Source: Symsagittifera roscoffensis | Taxonomy: Eukaryota > Xenacoelomorpha > Acoela > Convolutidae | DNA length: 64,000 nucleotides | Direction of reading: 5' to 3' | Assembly: GCF_963678635.1 (NCBI RefSeq) | Contig: NC_087062.1 | Span: 42,298,395 to 42,362,394 of the forward strand | In this document: positions 13,020-23,447 of the stretch, piece by piece | How the letters are laid out: each line of letters opens with the position of its first letter | Numbering within the stretch: the stretch's first letter is position 1 | Notes under the pieces: model-generated | Databases searched by the model: none | Seen by the model: the letters and a program-made list of their open reading frames with translations, nothing else | Told to the model about the DNA's origin: nothing | Program-made: the position numbers and the translations under genes

Positions 13020-14234
13020 CAGCACTAACCGAGCTTACCGCACTTTTAAACGAAAATTCCCAAATCACCCATTTACAACCAAACCCGGAACAGCCAGAGA
13101 ATATATCAACCACCCAGATCACACAAACACAAAAAATTACCTTCAAATAACCCTACCCTCTTTTCCACAATATACATTAAATACTTCTACCACAACTAAT
13201 GAAATACGAAATTTTGTTGATGAGCACGTTTTAATGCCAACACTTCGTTGGACAGCTTACTACAACTATACTAACCCCCTTTATCTACCACTCACTAATA
13301 CTAATGAAAACATCGAGAGAAACAAAAATATACTATATAGACTCACCACATCATTAACACCTCGACAATTTACATACGTTGGATATAAAAAATTATTAAA
13401 AACATTCACCGCACCCCGAGCTAACGATTACTCAAATTAATACTACGATCATAATATCATCCGTCCTAACCAAGATCAATTTTTAGACGAAGACCGCTTT
13501 GCAAACCCGCAACTAACCGAAACAATTTTTATTAAAACACCATACCCATTTACACTTAATATTTTTGATAAAAAGCACGATCATATAATTTCAGAAGCAC
13601 TAGTTGACATACAAGCATATGAAAGCTTCTATGATAAATTTCAGTTATTTTCACTAACCTTTCACCATAGGAACGCGATTTGCACTGTTCCCACGATATA
13701 ATGTTACGCACTAAACAAACGCACACTTACATATATTATCGTTTTATACAAAACCATTTTGATTAACACACACCATCACGACAACCCCACCACCGTTTTC
13801 AGTTTCTTAACTCGAAATACACGTCACCATTCTTTCTTAATTTTACATATTGCATTAAAAATACTAACCTCCACGGCATCCTCCGCAACTACGACCCAGT
13901 TACCCAAATGTATATATTCTGTCCCATCACGAAGACCTTCAAGGATGAAGAATCAAGACCCTTCATTATCCCGCATAAATTCATACAACCTATCGAAATA
14001 CCCATACTGGAATTTATTCATAACACTAAATATAATCATAAAATTTACAACCTAATCCAAAACACACCTCATGAATTCGCAGTAGGCACAGAAGAACTAA
14101 ACACCATCAACGCACTTCAATTGCTTTGGCCACTGCTACAAACTAAAAATGTTATACGCATACTAGCCAAGTTATTAACAACATCAGACTTGATTCACGA
14201 CATCTTCCCACATGGCTTTTTCCCAGATGAATAA
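13020..14234 (+). CDS. Unidentified post-env coding region of element 1
   Basis: Two long blocks follow one another. The first (about 13,020-13,720) encodes TLRWTAYYNYTNPLYLPLT and TPRQFTYVGYKKLLKTF; the second (about 13,880-14,234) encodes an acidic, helical-looking end (LLWPLLQTKNVIRILAKLL) finishing in FFPDE. Env is usually the last gene of an errantivirus-like element, so coding DNA beyond it is unexpected. I recognise no family. The region is decayed. Confidence 0.35.
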
Positions 14235-14239
14235 GGTAA

Positions 14240-15835
14240 ATATGAATTAAAATAATTTTAACTAAAAAATTCAAAATTGTACTAACCATTTTCTATCAAT
14301 GTTTAATTTATTCTTTTAGTCTTCACACCACAATCATCTACAAAACAGAAAAAAGACAATTAAAAATACAAACTTGTTAATTTAAAAATACAAACTTGTA
14401 AAAATACCTACTCGTTACAAGGCATCCCATCATTTATAAAATATTTCCCCAAGAAGCAGTAAAATTAAATACGATGAAAATTTATAATTTTAAACTTCCC
14501 CAAAAGCAGTAAAATTCAATTTCTAAGCAATAAATTCGTAAAATGAGAAAGCAGTACTAACTTTTTCAATTTTTTCATTTATTCGCACAAAAATTCTATC
14601 CAAACTCGCACAGCTCGCCCACGGAGAATTGTTTAAATAATGATTTTATGTTTCAAGTTTTCACTACCAACAACTCAAACAAGCAATAACAAGTTTCCAA
14701 CTTTTCTTTAACCCGGTTGGAAAGGAACTATATACTAAGCCAAAGTAACCAACGCAGCTTACTAAACACCACAAATCATAAAATAACAGCATGACTAAGA
14801 AAAGAAAACCAACGGTACCCAAACCGGATTAACCCAGTTTAAAACTGGATAATATATTCTTTTGAAGACTATTATAAAGTCTAAGAAAGAAATATTAAAA
14901 ACACAAAAAAGTCGTAAGACAAACCCAAACCAAAAACAATTTGATTTTTGAAAAAAGGACAACCAAAGTAACATAAGAAAGACCAGAAAAAACCAACATA
15001 AAATGTTATCACATAACAGGACCTCTCAAAGAAACAGCATGAAATCAAATTCCCACTCCTGGCCTAACCCACCAGAGAAGGACGTCCTGAGCATGCTTAT
15101 AGCCGGCCTAACCCACCGCGCTACACCCACGCTTTGTGACCACACTTCAATTTTAAATAAGAGGTACTCAAGGGTGAGTAACTATTCAAAATAACTGAAC
15201 TAAAATAAAACGCTTTTGTGAAAACAACTAACTAAGATCATGACTAAAAACCAAATTAACAAATATTTATAAAATGTAAATCATAATATGCAGTATATAG
15301 ATCATACACATCAACAAAGACGAACATCCAAAGACTAGACGATCCCATCACACTCGAACAAAAGAATGGCTAAACACAACCGACATGCCGTCCACAATCA
15401 CGACTCAAAGGATTTAGAGTACGACTTGACTTCGCAGAAAAGGACTTCATTGAACTAGACCAATGACCACCTCGATGTTCAAGTATACGTACAGATCCGA
15501 GTTATAAGGCATCCCTTCCAAACACGATTTTCACGCCATTCCCAGACGAGGCTAAACACAAAACAGTTCTCTACTAATACAGAAAAATCTGACATAGCAA
15601 ACCATTTTGAAATCGGATTGATTTCATTGGTGATCACAATCGTTGTCGAATGACAAGATAACAACTTCCTGTCCATAATTCCAGCGTCCTGGAACGTTCT
15701 TCTTCAAGAGGAACCGGATAAGAAACTGATGTTCGCCAAATACCAACGTGCATCATCCATCCTTCAATTACAGAAAGAAAGATAAATCTAAAAACTCTGT
15801 AAACCCCGGATGGGTGGAACCTGATCTAAACTACA
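14240..15835 (+). other. Non-coding 3' region of element 1
   Basis: No convincing gene is seen. Near 14,360-14,405 a 21-base word containing aaatacaaacttgt is repeated in tandem, the word aagcagtaaaatt occurs twice (about 14,456 and 14,505), and ggcctaacccacc occurs twice (about 15,060 and 15,105). The composition stays like that of element 1. I take this to be its 3' untranslated part leading to the LTR. Confidence 0.35.
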
Positions 15836-15839
15836 TTTT

Positions 15840-16235
15840 ATTATTGGATAAATTAGATATTTTATCACTATAAAATATTTAATATTAACCAATCATATTC
15901 CATCTAACTAACAACCCACTTATTTGGAAGTGCTGAAATTACTTGTAATTTCAGCACCAGAGAGATTTAAATTTAACTTAGAAATTAGTTACCTCTCCAA
16001 GAGAACTTCAGCAGTCGCAATAAGCCAGTATACTCTAGATCTATTGAGCCTAGCAGAGACTAGTTAAACACCCTGAGACTAGTAGATATAAGAGTAAGAT
16101 TAGGATCGGTATTAGACTAAGAAGTTGCACGAATCTATCCGGCCAAAAATAAGATAGCGTGACGAGCAGACGGTGTACCCTATCCGAAATTACTCTATGA
16201 GTTATACATCCCTAACACATAACTCACAAGGAAAC
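15840..16235 (+). repeat. Possible 3' LTR or LTR fragment of element 1
   Basis: This stretch lies beyond the last coding block and before the host genes. It contains AT-rich sequence with possible TATA-like words (tataaaatattt near 15,870) and a perfect 12-bp inverted repeat with a 2-base loop (15,932-15,957). A denser region with several ctag-containing words follows (about 16,035-16,100). Without the 5' LTR in the window the identity cannot be confirmed and the ends are approximate. Confidence 0.3.
15932..15957. repeat. Perfect 12-bp inverted repeat (hairpin)
   Basis: The arm tgctgaaattac is followed by a 2-base spacer (tt) and its exact reverse complement. It lies in the presumed 3' LTR of element 1 and could fold as a hairpin in RNA or act as a dyad binding site. 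Function unknown. Confidence 0.6.
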
Positions 16236-16765
16236 AGAAAGAAAAAAATGCTGACAAGAAATTTTGAATTTTAAAGAAAAATTATATGGCCTTAAAGCTC
16301 TTAGATTTTCAAGAACAAATTATGCTCGACACTTTTCTGATAAAATTGATTTAATTTGAGAAACCTGGATCAATAGCTAATTTTTTTTACGCCGGGAAAT
16401 CAGAAAATTAAATTTCATTTTCGAAACTAGAATTCGATCACGTTTTTCGTGACTTTTTCATTTTAGCTGTTCGATAGTGGAGTTACCCTCCCTTTCAACA
16501 AAGGAAATGAAGTGAGCTTAAAAATAAATCAAAACTGAAACCGCGAAAAAACGAATTTTAGCTAGAACAAATATTATGACTTTTTCCCGAAAAAAAGAAC
16601 AAACAAAAAAAATCATTCAGACCTATGTAAGAAAATTCACTACGTTTATGACACAAAATGGTAACTGAAAAGTTTTAAAATATTTCAAAATATTTTGGCT
16701 GCTAACTTCCACAAAACTTAAAAATCATAAATTTTTAAACAAATGAAGCATAACAGCATTAATGA
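16236..16765. other. Intergenic stretch, nothing recognised
   Basis: AT-rich DNA between the presumed end of element 1 and the 3' end of the TRIM-like gene. No open frame of note, no clear repeat and no obvious polyadenylation signal for the minus-strand gene close to its stop. Confidence 0.4.
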
Positions 16766-18041
16766 TCAAAATGATGATATGGCTCCACACATCCATACTT
16801 GTTTCGCTCTGACATTTGTGAGTGCGTTATAGCACTCGTTGTTGAGGTCAGTGATGACTCTGACCACTGACTCATGTAGCTCTCTCATCTGCATGGGAGT
16901 GGAGGAGAGGAACCCAGTTGCCCCCTCCTGACTTATTCTCTGCTTCACCTCCAAAAGACGCAGCTGCAGTCTGTTCAGCACCTGAAAAATGCGAAAACTT
17001 CCATTTTTTGTTACTGGAGAACTTGCATCAAGAAAATGCATCATAATCACATAGGGGATACATACAGCAACCATAAAAGGCGGGTTCAAATCTGACGAAC
17101 TATCAAGGATATGGAATGTGCTGGAAATTTATTTTTGCTATTTTGTTGGTCTGTAATTATACAGATATTCTAAATCATGAAGATGAAACACGCGGAGCTT
17201 TTTACACATTTTCATACATTACATAAATGAATTCAATTCAATTCGAAACTTTCGTCGACTGAAAAATTTGAGTAACGCTTGCTAATAGAAAATAATTGAA
17301 AGCTTTAGAATACAGAGGCGAATATTTCTACCCGTGGTTCATCGGAAGTTCATCCGTGGTTCATCGGAGTCCATGTTTTACCTGAATAGTTCCGTTCTCA
17401 GGAGAAGCTTCCGCATCGGCTGGTCCCGTCTTCAGATTCTCCTGTAGAATCATGAACTTCACTTTGTGCTCCACTATCTGCTTCAGCTTATCGCCCAGAG
17501 TCTTCAGCCTCAGTTCCCGGTTGCGGAACATGTTACAGTTATCCACAGTCTGTTGTCCTTTGCGTTCCGCTGCCATTACGTGGTCCAACAGGGCTTTAAA
17601 GTGGTCTTGCAACTCTGCTACTTCGTGATTCTGATGAGTTGTAATGGAGCATTTGTAGCAAACTGCTGTCAAGCATCCTGGCGCGCAACAGAACAGCTCG
17701 AGCTTCTTCTTATGTTCGAAGCAACTCAGGCTCTCGTTTACTTCCCGTTGCTGTAGCTTTTCTATTATCTGAACTACTTTGAAATCTTGAGGCAGATCCT
17801 CAATAACGAGCCCCTCGAATGTCGTCTTACATGACGGACATTGGAATGCGTTGTTGGAATGGGCATCCTTGTAGCTCATGCCCATTTTAGAGGAGGAAGT
17901 AACATTGTTGTTTTGGCATTGTTTTGACGACAAAATCTGTAAACAAGGTAAACAAAAGGCATGCAGGCAGGGCAGACATCTTGGGTCGTTCATTTGGTTG
18001 CTACACAAATGACATGTAATCAGGTCTTTGAACACGTCCAT
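16766..18041 (-). CDS. TRIM-type RING finger/B-box protein, two exons
   Basis: Probable E3 ubiquitin ligase of the tripartite-motif class. Exon 1 runs 18,041-17,382 and exon 2 16,981-16,766, joined in phase 0 across a 400-bp intron with a GTAAAA donor and a tttttcag acceptor; the joined product is about 291 residues. A C3HC4 RING has ligands C10, C13, C25, H27, C30, C33, C68 and C71 with the typical DPRCLPCLHAFC word. A B-box follows at about 107-139 (CFEH, CCAPGC, CYKC, two His), then a coiled coil from about 142 into exon 2. No NHL, filamin or SPRY domain is seen, so this is either a short TRIM or a further 3' exon is missed: caa-gtatgg near the end of exon 2 could be a donor. The ATG has a purine at -3 and G at +4. 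Assignment to a specific TRIM is not possible. Confidence 0.85.
16982..17381 (-). other. Intron of the TRIM-like gene
   Basis: A 400-bp intron with GT-AG ends in a phase-0 position. On the minus strand the donor reads attcag/gtaaaa and the acceptor tttttcag/gtg. The reading frames of both flanking exons agree exactly, which is the main support. Confidence 0.75.
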
Positions 18042-18785
18042 TGCTTCAGTTTAAGATTTTTTTATCCTGAATTTAGCAGATAAACAAGGTTAAAATTTTT
18101 TTTTGCGTTTTAGTTGATTTGAGTTGGTTGGTTGACAACAGCGATTAAACACAATGCAGCACAGCCAATAAGATTTCGTCGTCACACGACAAGACTAGAT
18201 GTCGTTTAATTAATACAAGAAAGACCGAAACGAAAGAAGTTGGCTCACAAAAGACGCCCAAAACAAATCGCCAATAGCACAGAACCTGAAAAAAAAACAA
18301 TTTGGAACCAATTCCAGAAGTCTAAGAAAAAGAAACATTCAGTCTAACGTTTCATTCCATAATTGAAAAAACATACATACGACTATTTTTCTTAATAAAA
18401 AGCACTTGGATTAATATAGTTTAATGGAAATAAAATAATTATTCAAAATAACATACCGGTATAACTAAATTTCAATAAAACACCTTCAAAGAGAAGGTTA
18501 AAAGGACAAAATGGATCTCTTTAACTATACACCAATACCTTTTGTACCAAGTATAGAATAACGACCCCTGTAAAAGATTATATCAATGGTTAAGCATATG
18601 CGGAATTCTTACTTAGTAGCAAATCCCCCTTTCACAATGGGGGATACTTAAAGAGATCCGAGAAGATATAGAACAAACAATAAGACTGCTGTTGAATGTT
18701 GCATATGTTAATTCATTGTCATTTTGAAATACATTTTGATTATCAATTTTAACAAAATATTATTCGCATTTACCACACACAAAAC
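18042..18785. other. Intergenic region between TRIM-like and IFRD genes
   Basis: AT-rich DNA holding the promoter side of the TRIM-like gene and the 3' side of the IFRD gene, both on the minus strand. A short hairpin-like word (ccccctttcacaatggggg, about 18,627-18,645) is present. No coding potential is seen. Confidence 0.5.
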
Positions 18786-20072
18786 TTAGTCATAAGAATG
18801 ATCTGTCCTTTTTCCGCGTTGCTTCCGCAGGTAAAGAGTTCTTGCTTTGTCATTTTCACTGAACTCCCCCTTCATTCTCTCTTTCATCGTTTTTCTATCG
18901 AGGTTTGAAACTCCAGTGGCACCTGGTTCCGACAGGTCAAAGATGGTTCTTACAGTAGGGTTTACGGCTAGATGCTTGTTTACACCAGTTCCTAGGACCT
19001 CTTTGAAAGCCTCGTACAACAGATAGCTTGAATAAGAATTAATGACCAAGGTCTCTTTTCCAAATTTCACTACTTCTGCTTTGAAGCTTTCTCCATCCAT
19101 ATAGGAAATTGCTTCCCGGAGCGAAGACTTCTGCGCTTTCTTGTCACGTTTGCTCACAACATTGCTACCTTTTTTAGATAACTCTTCGAGTAAATCGTAC
19201 AGATCTTCAAACTTTTGGAACTTTCTAAAAACTTGCGCTTCTGGATTATTGAACGTTTCGTAAATAAGAGCGACCATTTTACCAGCACCGAGTCTCAGTT
19301 CTTTGTTATCTTGAAACTCCTCGAAGATTTTCAGCACTCTGAACAATAGCTTTTCACTGTTTTCGACTATTCTTTCTGCTCTGAATTGTATCGCCAAAAC
19401 ACACCAACTTTCGAAGGCCCAGGCTACTAGTGGAACTACTTCTTTCTTCATTGTTCCACATACCACTGTTTCCAAACTGTCCAGAAGATTGCCATCATCT
19501 TCGTTATCCAGACTGAAGAAAGAGCAGAGGGAGAGAATATAGAAAAAGCGACCTCTGGACTCCATTGAATGGTTCACATTATTCGACGCTGCCAACAGCC
19601 CTTTTCTTATCTCATCTGCATGAGTCGACATTTTATCCGCACCCAGTTGCACAAACAGCAATAGAAGCAGATTGCTGGCTAACTTGGACTCTGTTTTCTT
19701 ACCCTTTGTAAGGCATTTCAATGCCGCCGAACAAAGTGTTTCAGACAAGTTTTCTAGCAAATCAGGCACGAAAGAGGAGGACAAGATAGAACATATGTAA
19801 TTAAGGGATTTCTCTCTGTCACTGGCTGTTCTGCTTTCTAGCAAATTAATAGAATCTGAAAATTTCTCATGCAAGGCATCCACTGCTGAGGAAGAGCTTT
19901 GATCTGGGTCCCCAAGTATTTCGTCGTTTGATAACACACTTTGCATGTCACTTTCCGAACAGTTCGTCTCCACCTCGTCGTCTTGACTGTCTGCCGAGTA
20001 GTACCCATGGCCCCCTTTACTTGCCTGAGCCTTGCTCCCACTTCCATTAGGCTTGCTGCGCTTTTTACCCAT
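18786..20072 (-). CDS. IFRD: Interferon-related developmental regulator (IFRD1/IFRD2) homologue
   Basis: Intron-less frame of 428 codons; human IFRD1, from memory, is about 450. The N-terminus is basic (KKRSKPNGSGSK) and then acidic/Ser-rich (about 25-60), as in vertebrate IFRDs. Residues about 60-330 are helical and match the IFRD armadillo-like region (LKCLTKGKKTESKLASNLL, LGADK, LRLGAGKMVALIYE). The IFRD C-terminal signature YEAFKEVLGTGVNKHL starts near residue 354, with RTIFDL shortly after. Known family roles are transcriptional co-regulation in differentiation, and IFRD2 also associates with inactive ribosomes. The ATG has A at -3 and G at +4, and a ttttttag word ends about 20 bases upstream. 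It could represent either paralogue or the pre-duplication gene. The lack of introns is compatible with a retrocopy, but the frame is intact. Confidence 0.9.
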   Translation of the reverse strand: MGKKRSKPNGSGSKAQASKGGHGYYSADSQDDEVETNCSESDMQSVLSNDEILGDPDQSSSSAVDALHEKFSDSINLLESRTASDREKSLNYICSILSSSFVPDLLENLSETLCSAALKCLTKGKKTESKLASNLLLLLFVQLGADKMSTHADEIRKGLLAASNNVNHSMESRGRFFYILSLCSFFSLDNEDDGNLLDSLETVVCGTMKKEVVPLVAWAFESWCVLAIQFRAERIVENSEKLLFRVLKIFEEFQDNKELRLGAGKMVALIYETFNNPEAQVFRKFQKFEDLYDLLEELSKKGSNVVSKRDKKAQKSSLREAISYMDGESFKAEVVKFGKETLVINSYSSYLLYEAFKEVLGTGVNKHLAVNPTVRTIFDLSEPGATGVSNLDRKTMKERMKGEFSENDKARTLYLRKQRGKRTDHSYD

Positions 20073-21100
20073 GATTTATCATAATCTTTGTCTAAAAAAA
20101 TCTAAGAAAAGAAAATAGACTACTACTTCATCCTTTCAAAATCCCTTGCATTGAAGCCATACAAATCGTTATAAATCTCCAATTATGACAGGAAAATGGA
20201 AGCAAACAATGGGTAACTTATCCCACTGACAAGCACAGGACGCGATCAAACGCTACTTGATTATACACAGCAGTTGATTTGTGATGGCAATGATTTTACT
20301 TCAAATCGGTACAGTCATTTATTCCATGCTTTGTCAAACTCGGCTGACTCTAAATGCAGAAAAGTCAAGATAATGCTTACTATTACTCCTCTCACACTAT
20401 GCACTTAATAAAGTGTAGAAACACAAATTACCGCAAGTTACAGAAGCATTGTTCTTTATTTTTATCACTAAAACATCGTGATTTGAACCGCCAGCTATCA
20501 GAATCGATAGAGCTTGACAAATTTAATAATTGAGTCTATTACTACTATTACTACTACTATACACAGCAGTTGATTGTTGAGCTTACAATCCACAGATTTC
20601 ATATATTCGATTTGCTTGACCTGAGAAGGATGACATCTCACTTTATTAATAATGAACAAACATCTAATAGTCGCCATTCAAGATTTATTTAAGCTTAACA
20701 AAAAAATAACTCAGCAAATCCAAAAGATTGCGTTGGATTGTTATCAAAATCGATTAAAAACATTTTCAATTTTTTGAAATATTGAAAACAATTAAATTAT
20801 ATCAAATAAGAAACTTTCATGACCGTCATGTCCTTCAGATTATTAATCTAATTTGCAGAAAAATGTAATTGGCCACAACATTTTAACCTCAAACTAATTC
20901 TTCTTTTGGAGCAAAAACCGATTATATTTTCAGGATCTTATTGACTACTTCTGCAGTTTTCAACGTTAATAGAAAGACACCGTTTTCGCTGGCCTACTCG
21001 CTCGTTTTACTTTCTGGAAACTACACTAAAACTCGACTTCAAACCGGTTTTTACCAAAACTTCGCAACTTTTTGAAATTTTTTTACACTCGTTCAAATCA
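20073..21100. other. Intergenic region upstream of IFRD
   Basis: Mostly AT-rich sequence with no gene. A word tatacacagcagttgatt occurs twice (about 20,263 and 20,559), the second next to a short tact/tac trinucleotide run. The IFRD promoter should lie at the left end, but no recognisable element stands out. Confidence 0.4.
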
Positions 21101-21104
21101 TGAC

Positions 21105-21235
21105 TTAAATGGCTTGGGTTGATGGACGGATAGCGAGTTGGATGATGAATGGCTAGATAGAGAGATGGCTTGATGTACGAACAGATGCATGGTTAGCTGA
21201 ATGGGTGGTTTGATGAATTACTGGTTGGATGCGTT
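21105..21235. repeat. Degenerate gatgg/ggatga simple-repeat tract
   Basis: Imperfect repetition of words such as gatggacgga, gatgatgaatggc, gatggcttgatg and gatgaattactggttggatg. It abuts the CT-rich minisatellite and probably decayed from a simple (TGGA/GATG) repeat. Confidence 0.6.
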
Positions 21236-22005
21236 GCCTTGCTCTGCCCTAGCCTACCTTTTCCTTCCTCGCCCCTTCTCACCCTGCTCTGCTTCTTCTC
21301 GCCTAAGCCTGTCTTGCCTTGAACTGTTCTACCACGTGATGTCTTAACCTGGCCTTGCTCCACCTCGTCTGGCCCTGTCTAGTCCCTTGTGGCCCAGCCC
21401 TGCGCTTCTCGCCAGGCCGTTTATTGCCTTACCCTGCCTTGCCCCTCCTCGACCTACCCTGCCTTGTGCAGCCTTACATTGCCTCCTCGCCCTACCTTGT
21501 CCCTTCTCACACTACCTTGTCCCTTCTCACACTACCTTGTCCCTTCTCACACTGCCTTTGCCCCTCCTCGCACTGTCTTTCACAGCACTACCCTGTCCCA
21601 TCCTCGTCCGGCCATGTGCAGCACTACCCTGCCGTGCGCCTTCTTGTCTTAGCCTACCTACAGCCTCCTTGTCCTACCATGACTTTCATCTCCTTTTCCT
21701 ACTCCCTTGCTCAGCCTTCCCTTGCCATGCCGCTTCTCGCCCCGCGCTGCCCTACCCTTCTTAGTCCCCACCGCTCGCGTTGCTCTACCATGCCTTGTCA
21801 CTGCTCGCCCAGCCTTGCGCTGCTCTGCAGTTCATCAATCTGCTTTGCCTTGCGCTGCCCTTATTTTCCTCATCTGGAACTGCGCTACCCTACCCTGTCT
21901 TGTCACTCCTCGCCCTGCCTTGCCTTTTCTCGACCCGCCTTTTCGCTCATCGCCCTGCTCTTAACGGCCTTGTCTAGCGCTGCCCTGTCCGGTTTTCTTC
22001 TTTTT
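21236..22005. repeat. CT-rich degenerate minisatellite
   Basis: About 770 bp built of variants of ctgccttgcccctcctcgcc and related words, with strong C+T bias on the plus strand. A 20-bp unit (cccttctcacactaccttgt) is exactly tandem at about 21,491-21,560. The bias leaves several plus-strand frames open by chance (up to about 220 codons, Leu/Pro/Ser/Cys-rich); these are not genes. The polypurine/polypyrimidine bias could favour unusual DNA structures. Confidence 0.85.
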
Positions 22006-22370
22006 AAGCTGTGCAATATACGATAAAGCTTTAACGTGCTAAACTTGAAATTTTGTTCGTTTCTGAATTTTTAAACATGAGACATATTGTACACCTTAAA
22101 CTTGGGGAGATAGGCAGACGCATTTAATTACATTTTAGATAGATAGATGGTATTTAATTTCTTACAACTTTTACAATTTAAGAACAAGTCCGAATAAAGT
22201 AGAATAAGTCAACGGACTCAATTTAGCTGTGACGGTTTCGAATTTACGCCCAGGAGATTTGGAGTTGCACGTCCTCGTATATGAGCCATATTCCCTTGAA
22301 TCTTACTAACACTAGCCACCGATAAAGCAGCTATAAATGCATCTAAAATGCCAAAGCTATGCAGCAAAAA
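22006..22370. other. Intergenic stretch, nothing recognised
   Basis: AT-rich DNA between the CT-rich minisatellite and the 345-bp duplication, without open frames, repeats or signals that I can support. Confidence 0.4.
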
Positions 22371-23060
22371 TGGCACCAGACATAAATTTACACACATTTT
22401 GCAAGTAATAAATTGGAATATAAAAAGTTAAAGGCATCCACTCTAGTTTTGCAGGTAAAAACTTAGGGGGTATGAAGCCAAATTATGTTTACATTATGCA
22501 TTTCAAAAAACGAAAAAACGCAGGAGAAATTGACTTGAAAAATTACTGAAATGGAGTTTTTAATGTCGTACTGTTGTTTGAAATAAAGTTTTTTTTTCGG
22601 TTCAATTGATAAAACAAAAACGCATCAACATATTTATAACTAAATGGAAAGGCACTTGCAATTAAAATGCCAATTCAGTCTCCTGCTTCAAAAATTTTAC
22701 CTAAAGTAGCACTAATGGCACCAGACATAAATTTACACACATTTTGCAAGTAATAAATTGGAATATAAAAAGTTAAAGGCATCCACTCTAGTTTTGCAGG
22801 TAAAAACTTAGGGGGTATGAAGCCAAATTATGTTTACATTATGCATTTCAAAAAACGAAAAAACGCAGGAGAAATTGACTTGAAAAATTACTGAAATGGA
22901 GTTTTTAATGTCGTACTGTTGTTTGAAATAAAGTTTTTTTTTCGGTTCAATTGATAAAACAAAAACGCATCAACATATTTATAACTAAATGGAAAGGCAC
23001 TTGCAATTAAAATGCCAATTCAGTCTCCTGCTTCAAAAATTTTACCTAAAGTAGCACTAA
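22371..23060. repeat. Tandem duplication of a 345-bp unit (two copies)
   Basis: The sequence from 22,371 (tggcaccagacataaattta) recurs at 22,716 in the same orientation, and the two 345-base copies look identical by eye throughout. The unit is non-coding and AT-rich and contains a T8 run. The bases just left of each copy are partly alike (gcagcaaaaa and gtagcactaa). Near-perfect identity means a very recent duplication or an assembly artefact. Confidence 0.9.
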
Positions 23061-23447
23061 TAATTGCGATTTAGGTTCGAAAAAAATATTAGCGTACTAT
23101 TACACTACGCAGAGAAAGTAGCGCAAAAAATTACCTTCAAAAACTGAAGATCACTTATCTAAGAGCCTTCAATGATGCTGAAACAAGCAGTTGGTTTCTT
23201 CAAAAACAGCTTCAAATCATGCTGGACAGTTTAAACGTGCATATTGGAATGACAGAGACTTGCTACAAGCCGTTCTAAATCAAAACTAAAACAGGCGCAG
23301 GTTTAATGATGAACTTGGTTCGATAAGTTTTATTTCAGCAAATAATCTATGTTTAGTATAAGCCAAGAACTGGAAAACTCAGTTAGAAAAAAAAATCCAA
23401 AATTTTAGAACAGCATTTATTTCGGCCAAAAGTATAGGAAAAGGGCT
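23061..23447. other. Intergenic 3' flank of PIGL
   Basis: AT-rich DNA without a gene. Its right end carries the probable polyadenylation signal of the minus-strand PIGL gene. Confidence 0.5.
23416..23421 (-). promoter_or_regulatory. Probable polyadenylation signal of PIGL
   Basis: AATAAA on the minus strand, about 27 bases past the PIGL stop codon; canonical hexamer at a close but usable distance. Confidence 0.5.

Larger units (their letters stand above)
1..16235 (+). mobile_element. Element 1: env-bearing Ty3/Gypsy-type LTR element, decayed, 5' end outside window
   Basis: Ordered coding blocks for Gag, protease, RT-RNase H, integrase and an envelope-like protein all lie on the plus strand, which fits an errantivirus-like LTR retroelement. 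The coding strand is strikingly A-rich and G-poor (2281-2340 has 34 A and 6 G in 60 bases), unlike the giant elements to the right. The 5' LTR is not in the window, so the right boundary (about 16.2 kb) is a guess from the end of the unusual composition and an LTR-like stretch at 15.84-16.23 kb. It is broken at well over ten places and looks old. The order of blocks is still intact, with long blocks open in single frames. Confidence 0.85.

Noticed and set aside
18600-18660. Hairpin near 18,630 as a transcription terminator
   Set aside because: Rho-independent terminators are a bacterial feature; the host genes here are eukaryotic.
21355-22026. Plus-strand frames of up to 223 codons rich in Leu, Pro, Ser and Cys
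   Set aside because: They are by-products of the CT-rich minisatellite; several overlapping frames stay open at once and no domain is visible.
22371-23060. Pair of solo LTRs
   Set aside because: The copies are exactly adjacent without any internal sequence, and show no TG...CA ends or target duplication.
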